From contig CAVTPD010000003.1 in NCBI GenBank assembly GCA_963736575.1, positions 682,001-746,000 of the forward strand: a stretch of 64,000 nt of DNA, written 5' to 3'. Source of the DNA: CAVTPD01 sp963736575. GTDB taxonomy: Bacteria > Bacteroidota > Bacteroidia > Cytophagales > JAAEPT01. Shown here one piece after another: positions 26,253 to 34,710 of the stretch (positions are counted from its first letter, which is position 1; every line of letters begins with the position of its first letter). The notes under the pieces are model-generated. The model saw only the letters and a program-made list of their open reading frames with translations. It did no database searches and was not told where the DNA came from. A program made the position numbers and the translations under genes.

Positions 26253-27041
26253 CTATTGTATTTTGGCTCTTTCGGCAATTAATTCGGGCGTAATACTGTA
26301 AAGAACATCATAGAAACTCATTTGTAAACTACCTGGTCCTTGTGCAATTCCGGCAGCAATTTCACCTACAACGCCCATTACTACCATAGCCGCTACGGTT
26401 GCTTCATAAGCATCTTCTTCAGCCCCTAAAAAAGCACCAATAATAGCGGTTGCTGTACAACCCATACCGGTAACTTTTGCCATTAAAGGAGATCCGTTAG
26501 AGAGAATGGTTTTTTTTGCTCCGTGAATAATGTAATCACGTTCACCGGAAACACAAACCACTGCGCCCGTATTCCCAGACAGACGGATGGCGGCTTCCAA
26601 GGCTTGGTCCGAAGTATTTGCGGAATCTACTCCTCTAGAAGTAGTGGCACTTATCTGCGTTAACGCCATTATTTCGGAAGCATTTCCTCGGATAACCGTT
26701 GGTCGTTTAACCAACATATCGGCTAATACTTTATTTCGGTATTCGGTAGCACCAGCCCCAACCGGATCTAAAACCCAAGGTTTTTGTAAACTATTGGCCG
26801 CATCTATCGCTAAATGCATGCTTTTGACTTTGCTTTCGTCTAAGGTGCCAATGTTTATTACTAAGGCTTGGGCCAGTTTTACAACATCGGCTACTTCCTG
26901 TTCGGCATGGGCCATAATTGGCGAAGCACCTATGGCCAACAAAGCATTAGCGGTGGTATTCATCACCACATAATTGGTGATGCTGTGTACCAAGGGACTC
27001 TTTTTTCGTACGTGTGTGATTTGATTAACTATTGACTCCAT
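26253..27041 (-). CDS. thiM: Hydroxyethylthiazole kinase ThiM
   Basis: This 262-residue enzyme phosphorylates the thiazole alcohol for thiamine salvage. It has VHSITNYVVMNTTANALLA at the N-terminus, PWVLDPVGAGAT, the RGNASEI motif and the catalytic Cys/GxxC site in TGMGCTATAIIGA. It is the first gene of the operon, and the 5' leader (about 60 bases) carries a TPP riboswitch. Confidence 0.93.
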   Translation of the reverse strand: MESIVNQITHVRKKSPLVHSITNYVVMNTTANALLAIGASPIMAHAEQEVADVVKLAQALVINIGTLDESKVKSMHLAIDAANSLQKPWVLDPVGAGATEYRNKVLADMLVKRPTVIRGNASEIMALTQISATTSRGVDSANTSDQALEAAIRLSGNTGAVVCVSGERDYIIHGAKKTILSNGSPLMAKVTGMGCTATAIIGAFLGAEEDAYEATVAAMVVMGVVGEIAAGIAQGPGSLQMSFYDVLYSITPELIAERAKIQ

Positions 27042-27056
27042 ATTACCATGTGGTTT

Positions 27057-27173
27057 AAAAAACTTTAGGAGTTGTACAGCATGTATTATACTGTTTACTT
27101 TTCCCTACGGCAGTATTAGCTGCTTCAGGTACAAAGGGTATGGTCTCAGCCAATTGGCACCCCTAAAGTTTTG
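27057..27173 (-). promoter_or_regulatory. Alternative pairing partners of the TPP riboswitch
   Basis: On the minus strand the 5' flank of the aptamer (27172-27160, AAAACTTTAGGGG) is complementary over 13 bases, with one G-U, to CTCCTAAAGTTTT (27071-27059), which is followed by two more T residues. The same 5' bases also form P1 in the aptamer. This is a possible expression platform. Which state is on cannot be told from sequence. Confidence 0.55.
27095..27172 (-). promoter_or_regulatory. TPP riboswitch aptamer
   Basis: Read on the minus strand, the conserved blocks appear in order: GGGGTGCC, GGCTGAGA, ACC(C), ACCTGA, a TAATAC-like block (usual TAATGC) and GTAGGGAA. This is the thi-box aptamer that binds thiamine pyrophosphate. 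It lies about 55 bases upstream of the thiM start and controls thiM-thiD-tenA. Confidence 0.92.
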
Positions 27174-27225
27174 GTTCATTTTAAAGGTATAAAATATCCG
27201 GTGGATTTACATCCAATAGCATAAA

Positions 27226-27258
27226 CAAAAAAAGGGGCTAAACATTCCGTAAAGCCCC
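27226..27258 (-). terminator. Rho-independent terminator of the SIMPL gene
   Basis: On the minus strand GGGGCT (27258-27253) pairs with AGCCCC (27239-27234) and is followed by seven T residues. It ends the transcript of the gene at 27298 and separates it from the riboswitch. Confidence 0.85.
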
Positions 27259-27297
27259 AGTTTATATGAGATAAAATTCTTGTTGAAAGATAATGTT

Positions 27298-28017
27298 TTA
27301 TTCAATCACCCAAATTATCTGTACCGTTTGGTACAAGGCAATTTCTTTTGGCGCAAAATCGAAGTTGAAATTAGCCCCGCTGTCGTTGGTTTTCATCATA
27401 GATTCTTGCACCATCATGTCTCTATGCTGAATAGGTTGGTAATCTTGTTGTTGCCCTAATTGAATTTTTTTAATGGTTTTTAGTTGTACTCCCGAAGCGC
27501 TGGCTAAATAACCCGCCGATTGTTTAGCGTCTTGAACGGCTTTTTTAGTCAGTTCTTCTTTGGCTTTTTCTTTTTGACCTTCGCTTAATTTAAAGGCAAA
27601 TTGGTAATTAACATCGGTTGCGTTTTGGCTCAATACTTTTAAAAGCTTGGTCATAAATTTTTTATCGTACTTGGCTTCTAATTCTAAGGCCATTCTGGCT
27701 TCAAAACCACGGCTTACACGTTGGCCGTCTTTCCAATCAAATTGTTCGTTAATATTAAAAGACTGCATTTTAATTTCATCCGCTTTTATTCCCAATACAA
27801 AAAAATCCTTCTTAAGGTTTTCCATCTTGGTCATGGCTTTTTGCACACAGATATTGTAGTCGGCATCTTCTGCTACAAGGTTTAAATCAATATCTATCAA
27901 TTCTGGAATTTGGTAAACAGCTGCTTTCCCAGTTACAGAAATGGTGCCTGTAGAATCTTGGGCCCAAGTGAAAAAACTGCTTAAAGAAAGCAAAAGGATT
28001 AAGAAAGACGTACGCAT
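27298..28017 (-). CDS. SIMPL domain (DUF541) secreted protein
   Basis: This 239-residue protein has a signal peptide (residues 1-19, ending TWAQ). A SIMPL/DUF541 domain begins with TGTISVTGKAAVYQIPE, and LASASGVQLKTIKKIQL lies near the C-terminus. Proteins of this family form ring-shaped oligomers outside the cytoplasm. The length and start are typical. It is monocistronic, with its own terminator. Confidence 0.85.
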   Translation of the reverse strand: MRTSFLILLLSLSSFFTWAQDSTGTISVTGKAAVYQIPELIDIDLNLVAEDADYNICVQKAMTKMENLKKDFFVLGIKADEIKMQSFNINEQFDWKDGQRVSRGFEARMALELEAKYDKKFMTKLLKVLSQNATDVNYQFAFKLSEGQKEKAKEELTKKAVQDAKQSAGYLASASGVQLKTIKKIQLGQQQDYQPIQHRDMMVQESMMKTNDSGANFNFDFAPKEIALYQTVQIIWVIE

Positions 28018-28145
28018 GTGTGGTTTTGATTTGGTTGATCTGAAAACGAATTTTTGTGCAAAATCGTTTATTCGGCAGAAAGAAAAAGAGCAACTTTTTT
28101 AAAGTGAGGGCAATTTAAAATATTTGAAATTGAAGATGGGTAAAA

Positions 28146-28877
28146 TTAAATCGCTTCATTTTTAGTGAAAACAAAGTTTAAAAATTGGGGTGTTGTATTT
28201 TCTATTTCCAACCATAAATCTTTGTCTTCTTTAAAGGTTATTTTAGGTATTGAATACATTTCGGAAACAAATTCTATTCTATCGTTTTCAAAACACCAAG
28301 GTTCAAGTTTTATGTTTCCGTTTTTAATAAAAGCGTAAATGTCTTCGTCTTGTATTTTCCCTATTTTTTGCGGTACGTTATTAAGTTTATTTTTACAGAT
28401 AGCTAAAGACAATTCATCACAAAAGCGGAAAAGCTGATATTCTTTTTTAACCAATACTTCATCTACATTTAAAGTTGAGAATACCTTTTGTTGAAATTGT
28501 TCTTGTTCTAATAAAAAACGTTCAATTTGATTGTCCTCTTTTCTATAAGGTTTGTATAAGCTATGCGTATGAATTGATGTTAATAGCGCTTGCCATAGTG
28601 ATTTATATTTAGAGTTATTAACGGTTTTATAGGCTTGTTTTAGATCAATACCTTTGTCTCTAAAATCAATAGGCTCCCCTTTATCGTTTAAATGCGAATG
28701 TATCTTCCATTCGGATTGACCATTATCATGTTCAGCAATAGAATTAATGGTTTCGAAGTAATGTTGGGGAAATAAAAAACTTTCCTTTTTTAGGGCAAAG
28801 GCAATCTTTCCGGCTAAAAGGCCATGCGCTCTTTGAAAAAAGATATTCCAGCAATTTGATGTCTTGTTAACTATCAT
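28146..28877 (-). CDS. DUF3891 family protein
   Basis: This 243-residue protein begins with the family pattern MIVNKTSNCWNIFFQRAHG and LLAGKIAFALK, then EHDNGQSEW (the histidine/aspartate-rich motif). DUF3891 has no assigned function. The histidine and acidic residues suggest metal binding. It lies upstream of, and on the same strand as, the SIMPL gene. Confidence 0.7.
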   Translation of the reverse strand: MIVNKTSNCWNIFFQRAHGLLAGKIAFALKKESFLFPQHYFETINSIAEHDNGQSEWKIHSHLNDKGEPIDFRDKGIDLKQAYKTVNNSKYKSLWQALLTSIHTHSLYKPYRKEDNQIERFLLEQEQFQQKVFSTLNVDEVLVKKEYQLFRFCDELSLAICKNKLNNVPQKIGKIQDEDIYAFIKNGNIKLEPWCFENDRIEFVSEMYSIPKITFKEDKDLWLEIENTTPQFLNFVFTKNEAI

Positions 28878-28911
28878 GTACAGATAAACTAAAAGTTACT
28901 TTAAAAAGTGC

Positions 28912-29442
28912 CTAAGCGTTTACCATAAACGCCAACAAAACTATACTAAGGATTAATTCTAGTACTGAAATTTTTAATACTAAATCAAAATCTTGTATGT
29001 AACGGCAATAGAAATAGGCTATAAATGCTATAAACATGATAATGGGAACAAAACAAAAAATGCCAATAGGGGAAAAGCTGTTCACCCAAATTTTTGTGTA
29101 CCTAGATCCGGTATGAAAAATCTTAATAAAGCCGAATAGAAAACTTTGGTGAATGTAAAGGTCAGCACCATTCTTAAAAGCGGATATTGCATTATAGTCT
29201 TGTATGTTTCTTCCGTTTACTTCAATTGAAGCGTTTTGTCTTGTGCCTTGTGCTACTTTTATTCCTTCATTATTTTCGGTATTAGTAGGATTATAATCTA
29301 CTACTTGAACAAGAGTAGAAGGCAAAGAAAGATCTACTAAATAAAGAAAAAGCAATAGTATGGCTACACGGTAAACAATAAACGAAAACCACGTTTCTTC
29401 TGCGGCTTTTATAAATAGTAAATCCCTAAAATGCGATAACAT
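28912..29442 (-). CDS. Membrane protein of unknown function
   Basis: This 176-residue protein has three hydrophobic helices (about 22-42, 115-140 and 155-173). A hydrophilic central region (about 45-100) includes ASIEVNGRNIQDYNA. I do not recognise a family. It lies 14 bases after the stop of the SGNH hydrolase on the same strand, so it may be the third gene of that operon. Confidence 0.55.
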   Translation of the reverse strand: MLSHFRDLLFIKAAEETWFSFIVYRVAILLLFLYLVDLSLPSTLVQVVDYNPTNTENNEGIKVAQGTRQNASIEVNGRNIQDYNAISAFKNGADLYIHQSFLFGFIKIFHTGSRYTKIWVNSFSPIGIFCFVPIIMFIAFIAYFYCRYIQDFDLVLKISVLELILSIVLLAFMVNA

Positions 29443-29456
29443 AGATTACAAATTCC

Positions 29457-30059
29457 CTATTTTGGGAACAAAAAGTCTTGGTGTTCATTGATTTTTTTTG
29501 TCCAGATGTCGTAGCCTTTTTGGTTCATGTGCAATTCATCTTCCCCAAAAAGAGTAGCGTCAATTAAGCCATCTTGGTTAATCATTTCTGGGAAAACATT
29601 TATGAAAACCACATTTTCTTGCCCCCTTAAAAACAGATAAATAAGATCGTTTAAGGCTTTTACACGGGCTAAATACATGCCTCGGCTAGGGCTTGGTTTT
29701 ATTGAAACAAAAGCAAATGGTATGTTGGGGAAATGCATGCGTATTTTTCCGAAAAGTTGTTTAAAATTTTCGAAAATGTAATCCGTTTCGTGGCCGTTAC
29801 CAATGTCATTATCGCCAGCATAAAACAGTAAAGATTTCGGCTGAAAAGGTACTACCAATTCGTCAAAATATACATTACAGGCTTCTAAAGTTGAGCCACC
29901 AAAAGCCAAATTAGAAAGGTCTGTTCTACCGAAGGTTTTTCGGACATTCGGCCAAAGCCTAAAAGAGGAACTACCATAAAATATGATGTCTCCTTTTTGT
30001 GGATTTTGCATTGTAATGTTTCCCTGAAGTTCTTTTAACTCCGCAGAAAAATCTTCCAT
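29457..30059 (-). CDS. SGNH/GDSL hydrolase
   Basis: This 200-residue hydrolase has block I GSSSFRLW (the third residue, Ser, is the nucleophile), block II Gly in AFGGST, block III GDND and block V ELHMNQKGY (catalytic His). The SSS form is normal in one branch of the family. The start at 30059 is chosen because AGGAGG at 30070-30065 stands six bases upstream. The gene begins just past the stop of the acyltransferase fusion. A lipid or carbohydrate esterase is likely. Confidence 0.82.
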   Translation of the reverse strand: MEDFSAELKELQGNITMQNPQKGDIIFYGSSSFRLWPNVRKTFGRTDLSNLAFGGSTLEACNVYFDELVVPFQPKSLLFYAGDNDIGNGHETDYIFENFKQLFGKIRMHFPNIPFAFVSIKPSPSRGMYLARVKALNDLIYLFLRGQENVVFINVFPEMINQDGLIDATLFGEDELHMNQKGYDIWTKKINEHQDFLFPK

Positions 30060-30069
30060 CTTGTCCTCC

Positions 30070-32037
30070 TTATCTTTTTTTGTCCCAGTATTCGCTAGCA
30101 ATTTGTGCTGCTTCTTTTACGTATTCTTTATACTCTTGTTGGTAGCTTTCTAACCATGCATAGAGTTCGTTTTTATCGTTGGGGTTTTGCAGCTTCTCCG
30201 ACAATTTAAACGGTTCTTTTATCACAACCCCTAAAGAATTGTGGTTAATTCTTTTATCGAAATTGGCCACTACTATGGGCACAATATAGGGTTCTTCTTC
30301 TAAACTTAAGGCCAAGTTAAAAGCGCCGGCTTTAAAGGGTCCGGGGCTTTCTTCGGTTTCAAAACTGGTGCCTTCCGGACTTAAAATTAATCCTCTTCCG
30401 TTTTCTAAATGCGCTTTAGCTTCGGCATAAAACTGATCACGGCGGGCTTTCTTTTCTTCCGCACTCTCTTCTATATCGTCAGAATCTTTGGTATAAACAT
30501 AAATGTGCCCCAAACGGTTGTAATAATCTTGGTGGCCGTATTCATGACCGCGGCTCATTCTTACCACGCGAACGCCCGGATCTCCGTAATTTCGGTATAA
30601 AATCATGGAGCTTACAAAATGTGAATCTAAGGTAAGCTGGAAGTTATTGGCCAGCGTATTAAAGGGATGATTCTTTAAATGGTTCAGAATAAAAATCTGA
30701 TTGGGCGAGGCCGGTAAATTTTCTTCTCCTTTTATAATGTGCGGTATTTTGCCAAAAATATTTACAAATTTCTTGGCGCAAATTTCTCTTACTTCTGAAG
30801 GTTCTAAAGCTTCCGGTGCACGGGCTACCGATTCGTAAACATCGGTTAAGCCATCAAAGAATTTAAATTCTTTGTAGACGTCACCTAATACATCTAAGGC
30901 AGACTGGGATAAACTTTTTTCTAAATCGGAACCCTCTACCAACATGCTTAATAAGCAGGTAAAAGCATCGTCTAAAGTATAGGTGTTGCTTAATAAATGC
31001 GGTACTTTATGCAAAGGTGAACGAACGCTTAAGGTAGTAGCATTCTGTTCAAACAGGTTTTTAACGGCTAAGATTTCTTGTTCAAACCGAAGTGAAATAA
31101 AACGAGCCCTAGCAGAGCGCAAATGATTTCCGATTAACCAAAGCAATCTTCGGTAGAAAGAAAGCGCAATTTTTGGGTTCTCTTTAAAATATTCTTTTAG
31201 TGCCTGTGTCGTGAAACTATAGGTGATTACTTCTTGGGTAGCCACTGCCTTAACGTCGTTGGGCATGTTGTCCAAAGCACCTGTCCAGTTGATCACTAAA
31301 CCAACACGGTCAATTTCTTTTAAGGGAACAACATCTCCATTTTCATCTTCGTATTCTAGCAGCACACTTCCGGTGGCTAAGATTTCAAATTTTTCGGAAG
31401 AATCACCCGATTTGAAAATCTCTTCTCCGCGTGAATAATAATTCTGTTTGGCTAAATGCGAAAAATGGTAGAGGTTTTCGGCATTAAAACTTTCGAAATA
31501 TGGCGATTTTCTTAATACGTTTAACAACTCCGGCGCTTGGGCCAAAAAGTTGCTGCGTTCAATTTTATAATCCCCTAAGCTAGACCAGTTCGATTTTAAG
31601 TTCTGTGCAATCCCTTTGCGTACCTGATCTAATAATTGGTAACTCTGTTGAGCTACAAATTCTAAAAAGGCAATGCCCAATTCTGGGAACTTCTCAAAAA
31701 ACTCAGAAAGATCCTGGTGTTTCCATTTTAACAATACACTTTTAGTGGTTGTTTTTACTGTGGTAGCGTAACGGTTAGGACTTCTAAAACCAGACCAACC
31801 CACGGGGGTCCATTGTTTATCGCTTTTTCCTACGTTAAAATCCTCTTCGGTATCGGCTAATTGAATCTGAAACTCTACGGATCCTTCTAACAAGAAATAG
31901 AAATGATTGCAACTAACGTACTGTTTAGTAAGAACTTCACCCTTTTCAACCTGTATTTCTTCGGAAAGCAACAATAACCTTTCTAGTAAATTAGGATCAA
32001 ACTCTTTAGAGAATGGAAGCGCGTAGGTCTGAGTCAT
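30070..32037 (-). CDS. Cyclic-nucleotide-binding / acyltransferase fusion protein
   Basis: This 655-residue protein has an N-terminal cNMP-binding-like domain (about residues 10-140) and a second (about 170-300), each with EIFKSGDSSEKF- or GEVLTKQYV-type openings. A C-terminal PlsC-like acyltransferase domain follows (about 450-640). Its clearest motif is LILSPEGTSFE with FKAGAFNLAL. The first PlsC motif is NHLKNHP, not the usual HX4D. This suggests an acyltransferase controlled by a nucleotide or another small ligand. It precedes the SGNH hydrolase by few bases, so lipid remodelling is a fair guess. Confidence 0.75.
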   Translation of the reverse strand: MTQTYALPFSKEFDPNLLERLLLLSEEIQVEKGEVLTKQYVSCNHFYFLLEGSVEFQIQLADTEEDFNVGKSDKQWTPVGWSGFRSPNRYATTVKTTTKSVLLKWKHQDLSEFFEKFPELGIAFLEFVAQQSYQLLDQVRKGIAQNLKSNWSSLGDYKIERSNFLAQAPELLNVLRKSPYFESFNAENLYHFSHLAKQNYYSRGEEIFKSGDSSEKFEILATGSVLLEYEDENGDVVPLKEIDRVGLVINWTGALDNMPNDVKAVATQEVITYSFTTQALKEYFKENPKIALSFYRRLLWLIGNHLRSARARFISLRFEQEILAVKNLFEQNATTLSVRSPLHKVPHLLSNTYTLDDAFTCLLSMLVEGSDLEKSLSQSALDVLGDVYKEFKFFDGLTDVYESVARAPEALEPSEVREICAKKFVNIFGKIPHIIKGEENLPASPNQIFILNHLKNHPFNTLANNFQLTLDSHFVSSMILYRNYGDPGVRVVRMSRGHEYGHQDYYNRLGHIYVYTKDSDDIEESAEEKKARRDQFYAEAKAHLENGRGLILSPEGTSFETEESPGPFKAGAFNLALSLEEEPYIVPIVVANFDKRINHNSLGVVIKEPFKLSEKLQNPNDKNELYAWLESYQQEYKEYVKEAAQIASEYWDKKR

Positions 32038-32065
32038 AGTTTATTTTCAGAAAGTCTATTAAAAC

Positions 32066-32100
32066 AAAAAGGATATCCAATTATCTTGAATATCCTTTTT
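32066..32100 (-). terminator. Rho-independent terminator of guaB
   Basis: A 15-base stem (32066-32080 with 32086-32100, one wobble) surrounds a 5-base loop, A-rich on one side and T-rich on the other. It lies between the guaB end and the fusion gene, both on the minus strand. On that strand it runs into TTTTT and then GTTTT. Confidence 0.78.
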
Positions 32101-32198
32101 TTAAACAACTTATTTAAGTGTTTTATTGACTTATTAAGCTTTCCAAAATTTAGCTTCTGAAATACTAATTCATTCTGCTTTAGGAAAGTTATTGTTTT

Positions 32199-33668
32199 TT
32201 ATCTGCTGTAATTAGGCGCTTCTCTTGTTATTGTAATATCGTGCGGATGGCTTTCGTGAACACCAGCACTTGTGATTTTAACAAACTTAGCTTCTTGTAA
32301 TTCTTCAATGGTTTTAGCACCACAGTAACCCATACCGGCTTGTAAACCACCTTTCAATTGGTAAAGTACTTCGTCTACACGTCCTTTGTAAGGTACACGT
32401 CCAACAATACCTTCTGGCACTAATTTGTTAATATCGTCTTCAGCATCTTGGAAATAACGGTCACTAGATCCGCTACCCATAGCCTCTAAAGAACCCATAC
32501 CACGGTACGTTTTAAACTTACGGCCTTCGTAAATAATCATTTCACCAGGCGCTTCTTCTGTACCTGCCAATAATGAACCTACCATTACGGTACTAGCACC
32601 ACCAGCAATGGCTTTTACCAAATCACCAGAGAAACGGATACCACCGTCGGCAATAATTGGAACACCAGAACCTTTAATAGCATTTGCCGCTTCTACCACA
32701 GCAGAAAGCTGAGGCATACCAACACCGGCAATAATACGCGTTGTACAAATTGAACCTGGGCCAACACCTACTTTAATGGCATCTGCACCCGCTTCAACTA
32801 AAGCTTTAGCAGCTTTACCCGTAGCAATGTTACCTACAATAACATCTAGCGTAGGGTATAATTTTTTAACTTCTTTTAAGGCATCAATAACACCTTTAGA
32901 GTGACCGTGTGCCGTGTCAATAGAAATAACATCTACCCCTGCGTTTTTAAGTGCCGTCACACGTTCAAGAAGATCGGCAGTAACACCAACAGCAGCACCA
33001 ACACGTAAACGACCAAATTCGTCTTTACAAGCAAATGGCTTATCTCTTCTTTTAAGAATATCTTTATAGGTGATTAACCCTTTTAGATAATTGTCTTTAT
33101 CTGTAATAGGTAGTTTTTCAATTTTGTATTCCTGAAGGGTATTTTCAGCTTCTTCTAAGCTTACGCCTTCTCTAGCCGTAATAATATTTTCGGTAGTCAT
33201 TACCTCAATTACCGGCTTATAAATGTCTTTTTGGAAACGTAAGTCTCGGTTAGTAACAATACCAACTAATTTACCTTGCTCATCAATAACCGGAATACCA
33301 CCAATTTTATACTCCCGCATGATGTCTAAAGCATCTTTAATGATAGCGTTTTCCAATAAAGTAATGGGGTCGGTAATCATACCACTTTCAGAACGTTTAA
33401 CACGTCTTACTTGGTCTGCCTGCTTTTCAATAGACATATTTTTATGGATCATAGAAATACCTCCCATGTGCGCCATAGCAATAGCCAATTGATATTCGGA
33501 AACCGTGTCCATGGACGCCGAAAGCAAAGGAATATTAAGTCGTATGTTTTTAGTTAATTGAGCAGAAGTATCCGTATCTCGGGGTAAAACTTCTGAATAA
33601 TCGGGAAGCAATAATACGTCATCGTATGTTAAAGCTTCGAATAAGAATTTTGAAGAGTCTAGTGACAT
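32199..33668 (-). CDS. guaB: IMP dehydrogenase GuaB
   Basis: This 489-residue enzyme turns IMP into XMP, the first step to GMP. Two CBS domains lie within about residues 95-215. The catalytic loop GPGSICTTRIIAGVGMPQ carries the active Cys. The phosphate loop IADGGIRFSGD and the flap YRGMGSLEAM are present. Length is normal. A -7 box stands 35 bases upstream. Confidence 0.96.
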   Translation of the reverse strand: MSLDSSKFLFEALTYDDVLLLPDYSEVLPRDTDTSAQLTKNIRLNIPLLSASMDTVSEYQLAIAMAHMGGISMIHKNMSIEKQADQVRRVKRSESGMITDPITLLENAIIKDALDIMREYKIGGIPVIDEQGKLVGIVTNRDLRFQKDIYKPVIEVMTTENIITAREGVSLEEAENTLQEYKIEKLPITDKDNYLKGLITYKDILKRRDKPFACKDEFGRLRVGAAVGVTADLLERVTALKNAGVDVISIDTAHGHSKGVIDALKEVKKLYPTLDVIVGNIATGKAAKALVEAGADAIKVGVGPGSICTTRIIAGVGMPQLSAVVEAANAIKGSGVPIIADGGIRFSGDLVKAIAGGASTVMVGSLLAGTEEAPGEMIIYEGRKFKTYRGMGSLEAMGSGSSDRYFQDAEDDINKLVPEGIVGRVPYKGRVDEVLYQLKGGLQAGMGYCGAKTIEELQEAKFVKITSAGVHESHPHDITITREAPNYSR

Positions 33669-33702
33669 AGCAAACAGATAAAAGGGGTTACCATTTGCCG
33701 CA

Positions 33703-33710
33703 CAAAAATA
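33703..33710 (-). promoter_or_regulatory. Bacteroidota -7 box of guaB
   Basis: On the minus strand TATTTTTG fits TAnnTTTG, 34-42 bases upstream of the guaB ATG. The -33 box is not clear. Confidence 0.45.
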
Positions 33711-33909
33711 CGATGTTATTCGGGTTTATAAAATGTAGTCGAAAGTATTTACGTAGTTGACGCAAAATAATTCTGATAGCTTTGTTTAAAGCGTTTAAAG
33801 CACTTTTATTAGTTTGACTAAAAACTTTTCTCTTTTTTTAAAAAGCTCTATTCAAAAACATAGCTTTACAGTAAACCTACATTTACTTAAGACTTTTGAA
33901 ATCAGGTAT

Positions 33910-34710
33910 ATGTTTAACCAAGACAGCACAGAAAATTCGCTTTCCAAAATTATTTTAAGACGAAGAGAAGCCGTTTTCCTTTTATTAACCGGTTTGTTTT
34001 TTGGTTCTATTACTATGTTAAACATTTTGGGAATTACCCGAATTATTCATATTCCCATTACTAATACGCTATCTATGCCGCTTACCGTTGGGGTGTTGGC
34101 CTATCCTATTACTTTCCTTTGTACCGATTTTATAAGTGAACTTTACGGAAAACGCAGAGCCAACACGGTGGTTTGGATTGGCTTAATTTTAAACATTTGG
34201 GTGCTGTTTATCCTTTGGTTGGGCGGCGTTTTACCTCCCAAACCTCACTTGTACGATGCAAGCGGACAGTTAATTATTGACCCAACTACCAATGCTCCTA
34301 CAAACGATTATGTGTTTTATACCCTTAGAACGTTTACGTTTTCTACCACAACGGCTTCTATGATTGCCTATTTAATGGCGCAATTCTGTGATGTTCATAT
34401 TTTTCATTTTCTGAAAAAGAAAACCGGAGGCAAACACCTTTGGATTAGAAACAACGGTTCTACCATGGTTAGCCAATTATTAGACAGTGTAGCTGTAATT
34501 CTAATTTCCCACTTTTTAGCCAATGCCTTCAGTTACCAAATTTATGAAAGTGGTGGCGATGTAATGGGCACTTTATTAGGATTAATTGTAGCCGGGTATT
34601 TATTTAAGTTTTTTGCCGCCGCTTTAGATACAATTCCTTTCTATTTCGGAACTAAATTTTTGAATTCGTATTTACAAATAGACTCTAACAACCCTTTAGA
34701 AGAATCGTAA
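33910..34710 (+). CDS. yhhQ: Queuosine precursor transporter (YhhQ/VUT family)
   Basis: This 266-residue membrane protein has about six helices, with CTDFISELYGKRRANT after the second and a C-terminal FFAAALDTIPFYFGTKF. These are features of the YhhQ/DUF165 family, which takes up 7-cyano-7-deazaguanine or related queuosine precursors. The ATG at 33910 is preferred; a frame extends upstream to a TTG at 33814 but those residues are unlike the family. It overlaps the next gene in TAATG. Confidence 0.85.
   Translation: MFNQDSTENSLSKIILRRREAVFLLLTGLFFGSITMLNILGITRIIHIPITNTLSMPLTVGVLAYPITFLCTDFISELYGKRRANTVVWIGLILNIWVLFILWLGGVLPPKPHLYDASGQLIIDPTTNAPTNDYVFYTLRTFTFSTTTASMIAYLMAQFCDVHIFHFLKKKTGGKHLWIRNNGSTMVSQLLDSVAVILISHFLANAFSYQIYESGGDVMGTLLGLIVAGYLFKFFAAALDTIPFYFGTKFLNSYLQIDSNNPLEES

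Noticed and set aside
33814..33909. N-terminal extension of the queuosine transporter
   Set aside because: The TTG start adds 32 polar residues not seen in the family; the ATG at 33910 fits better.
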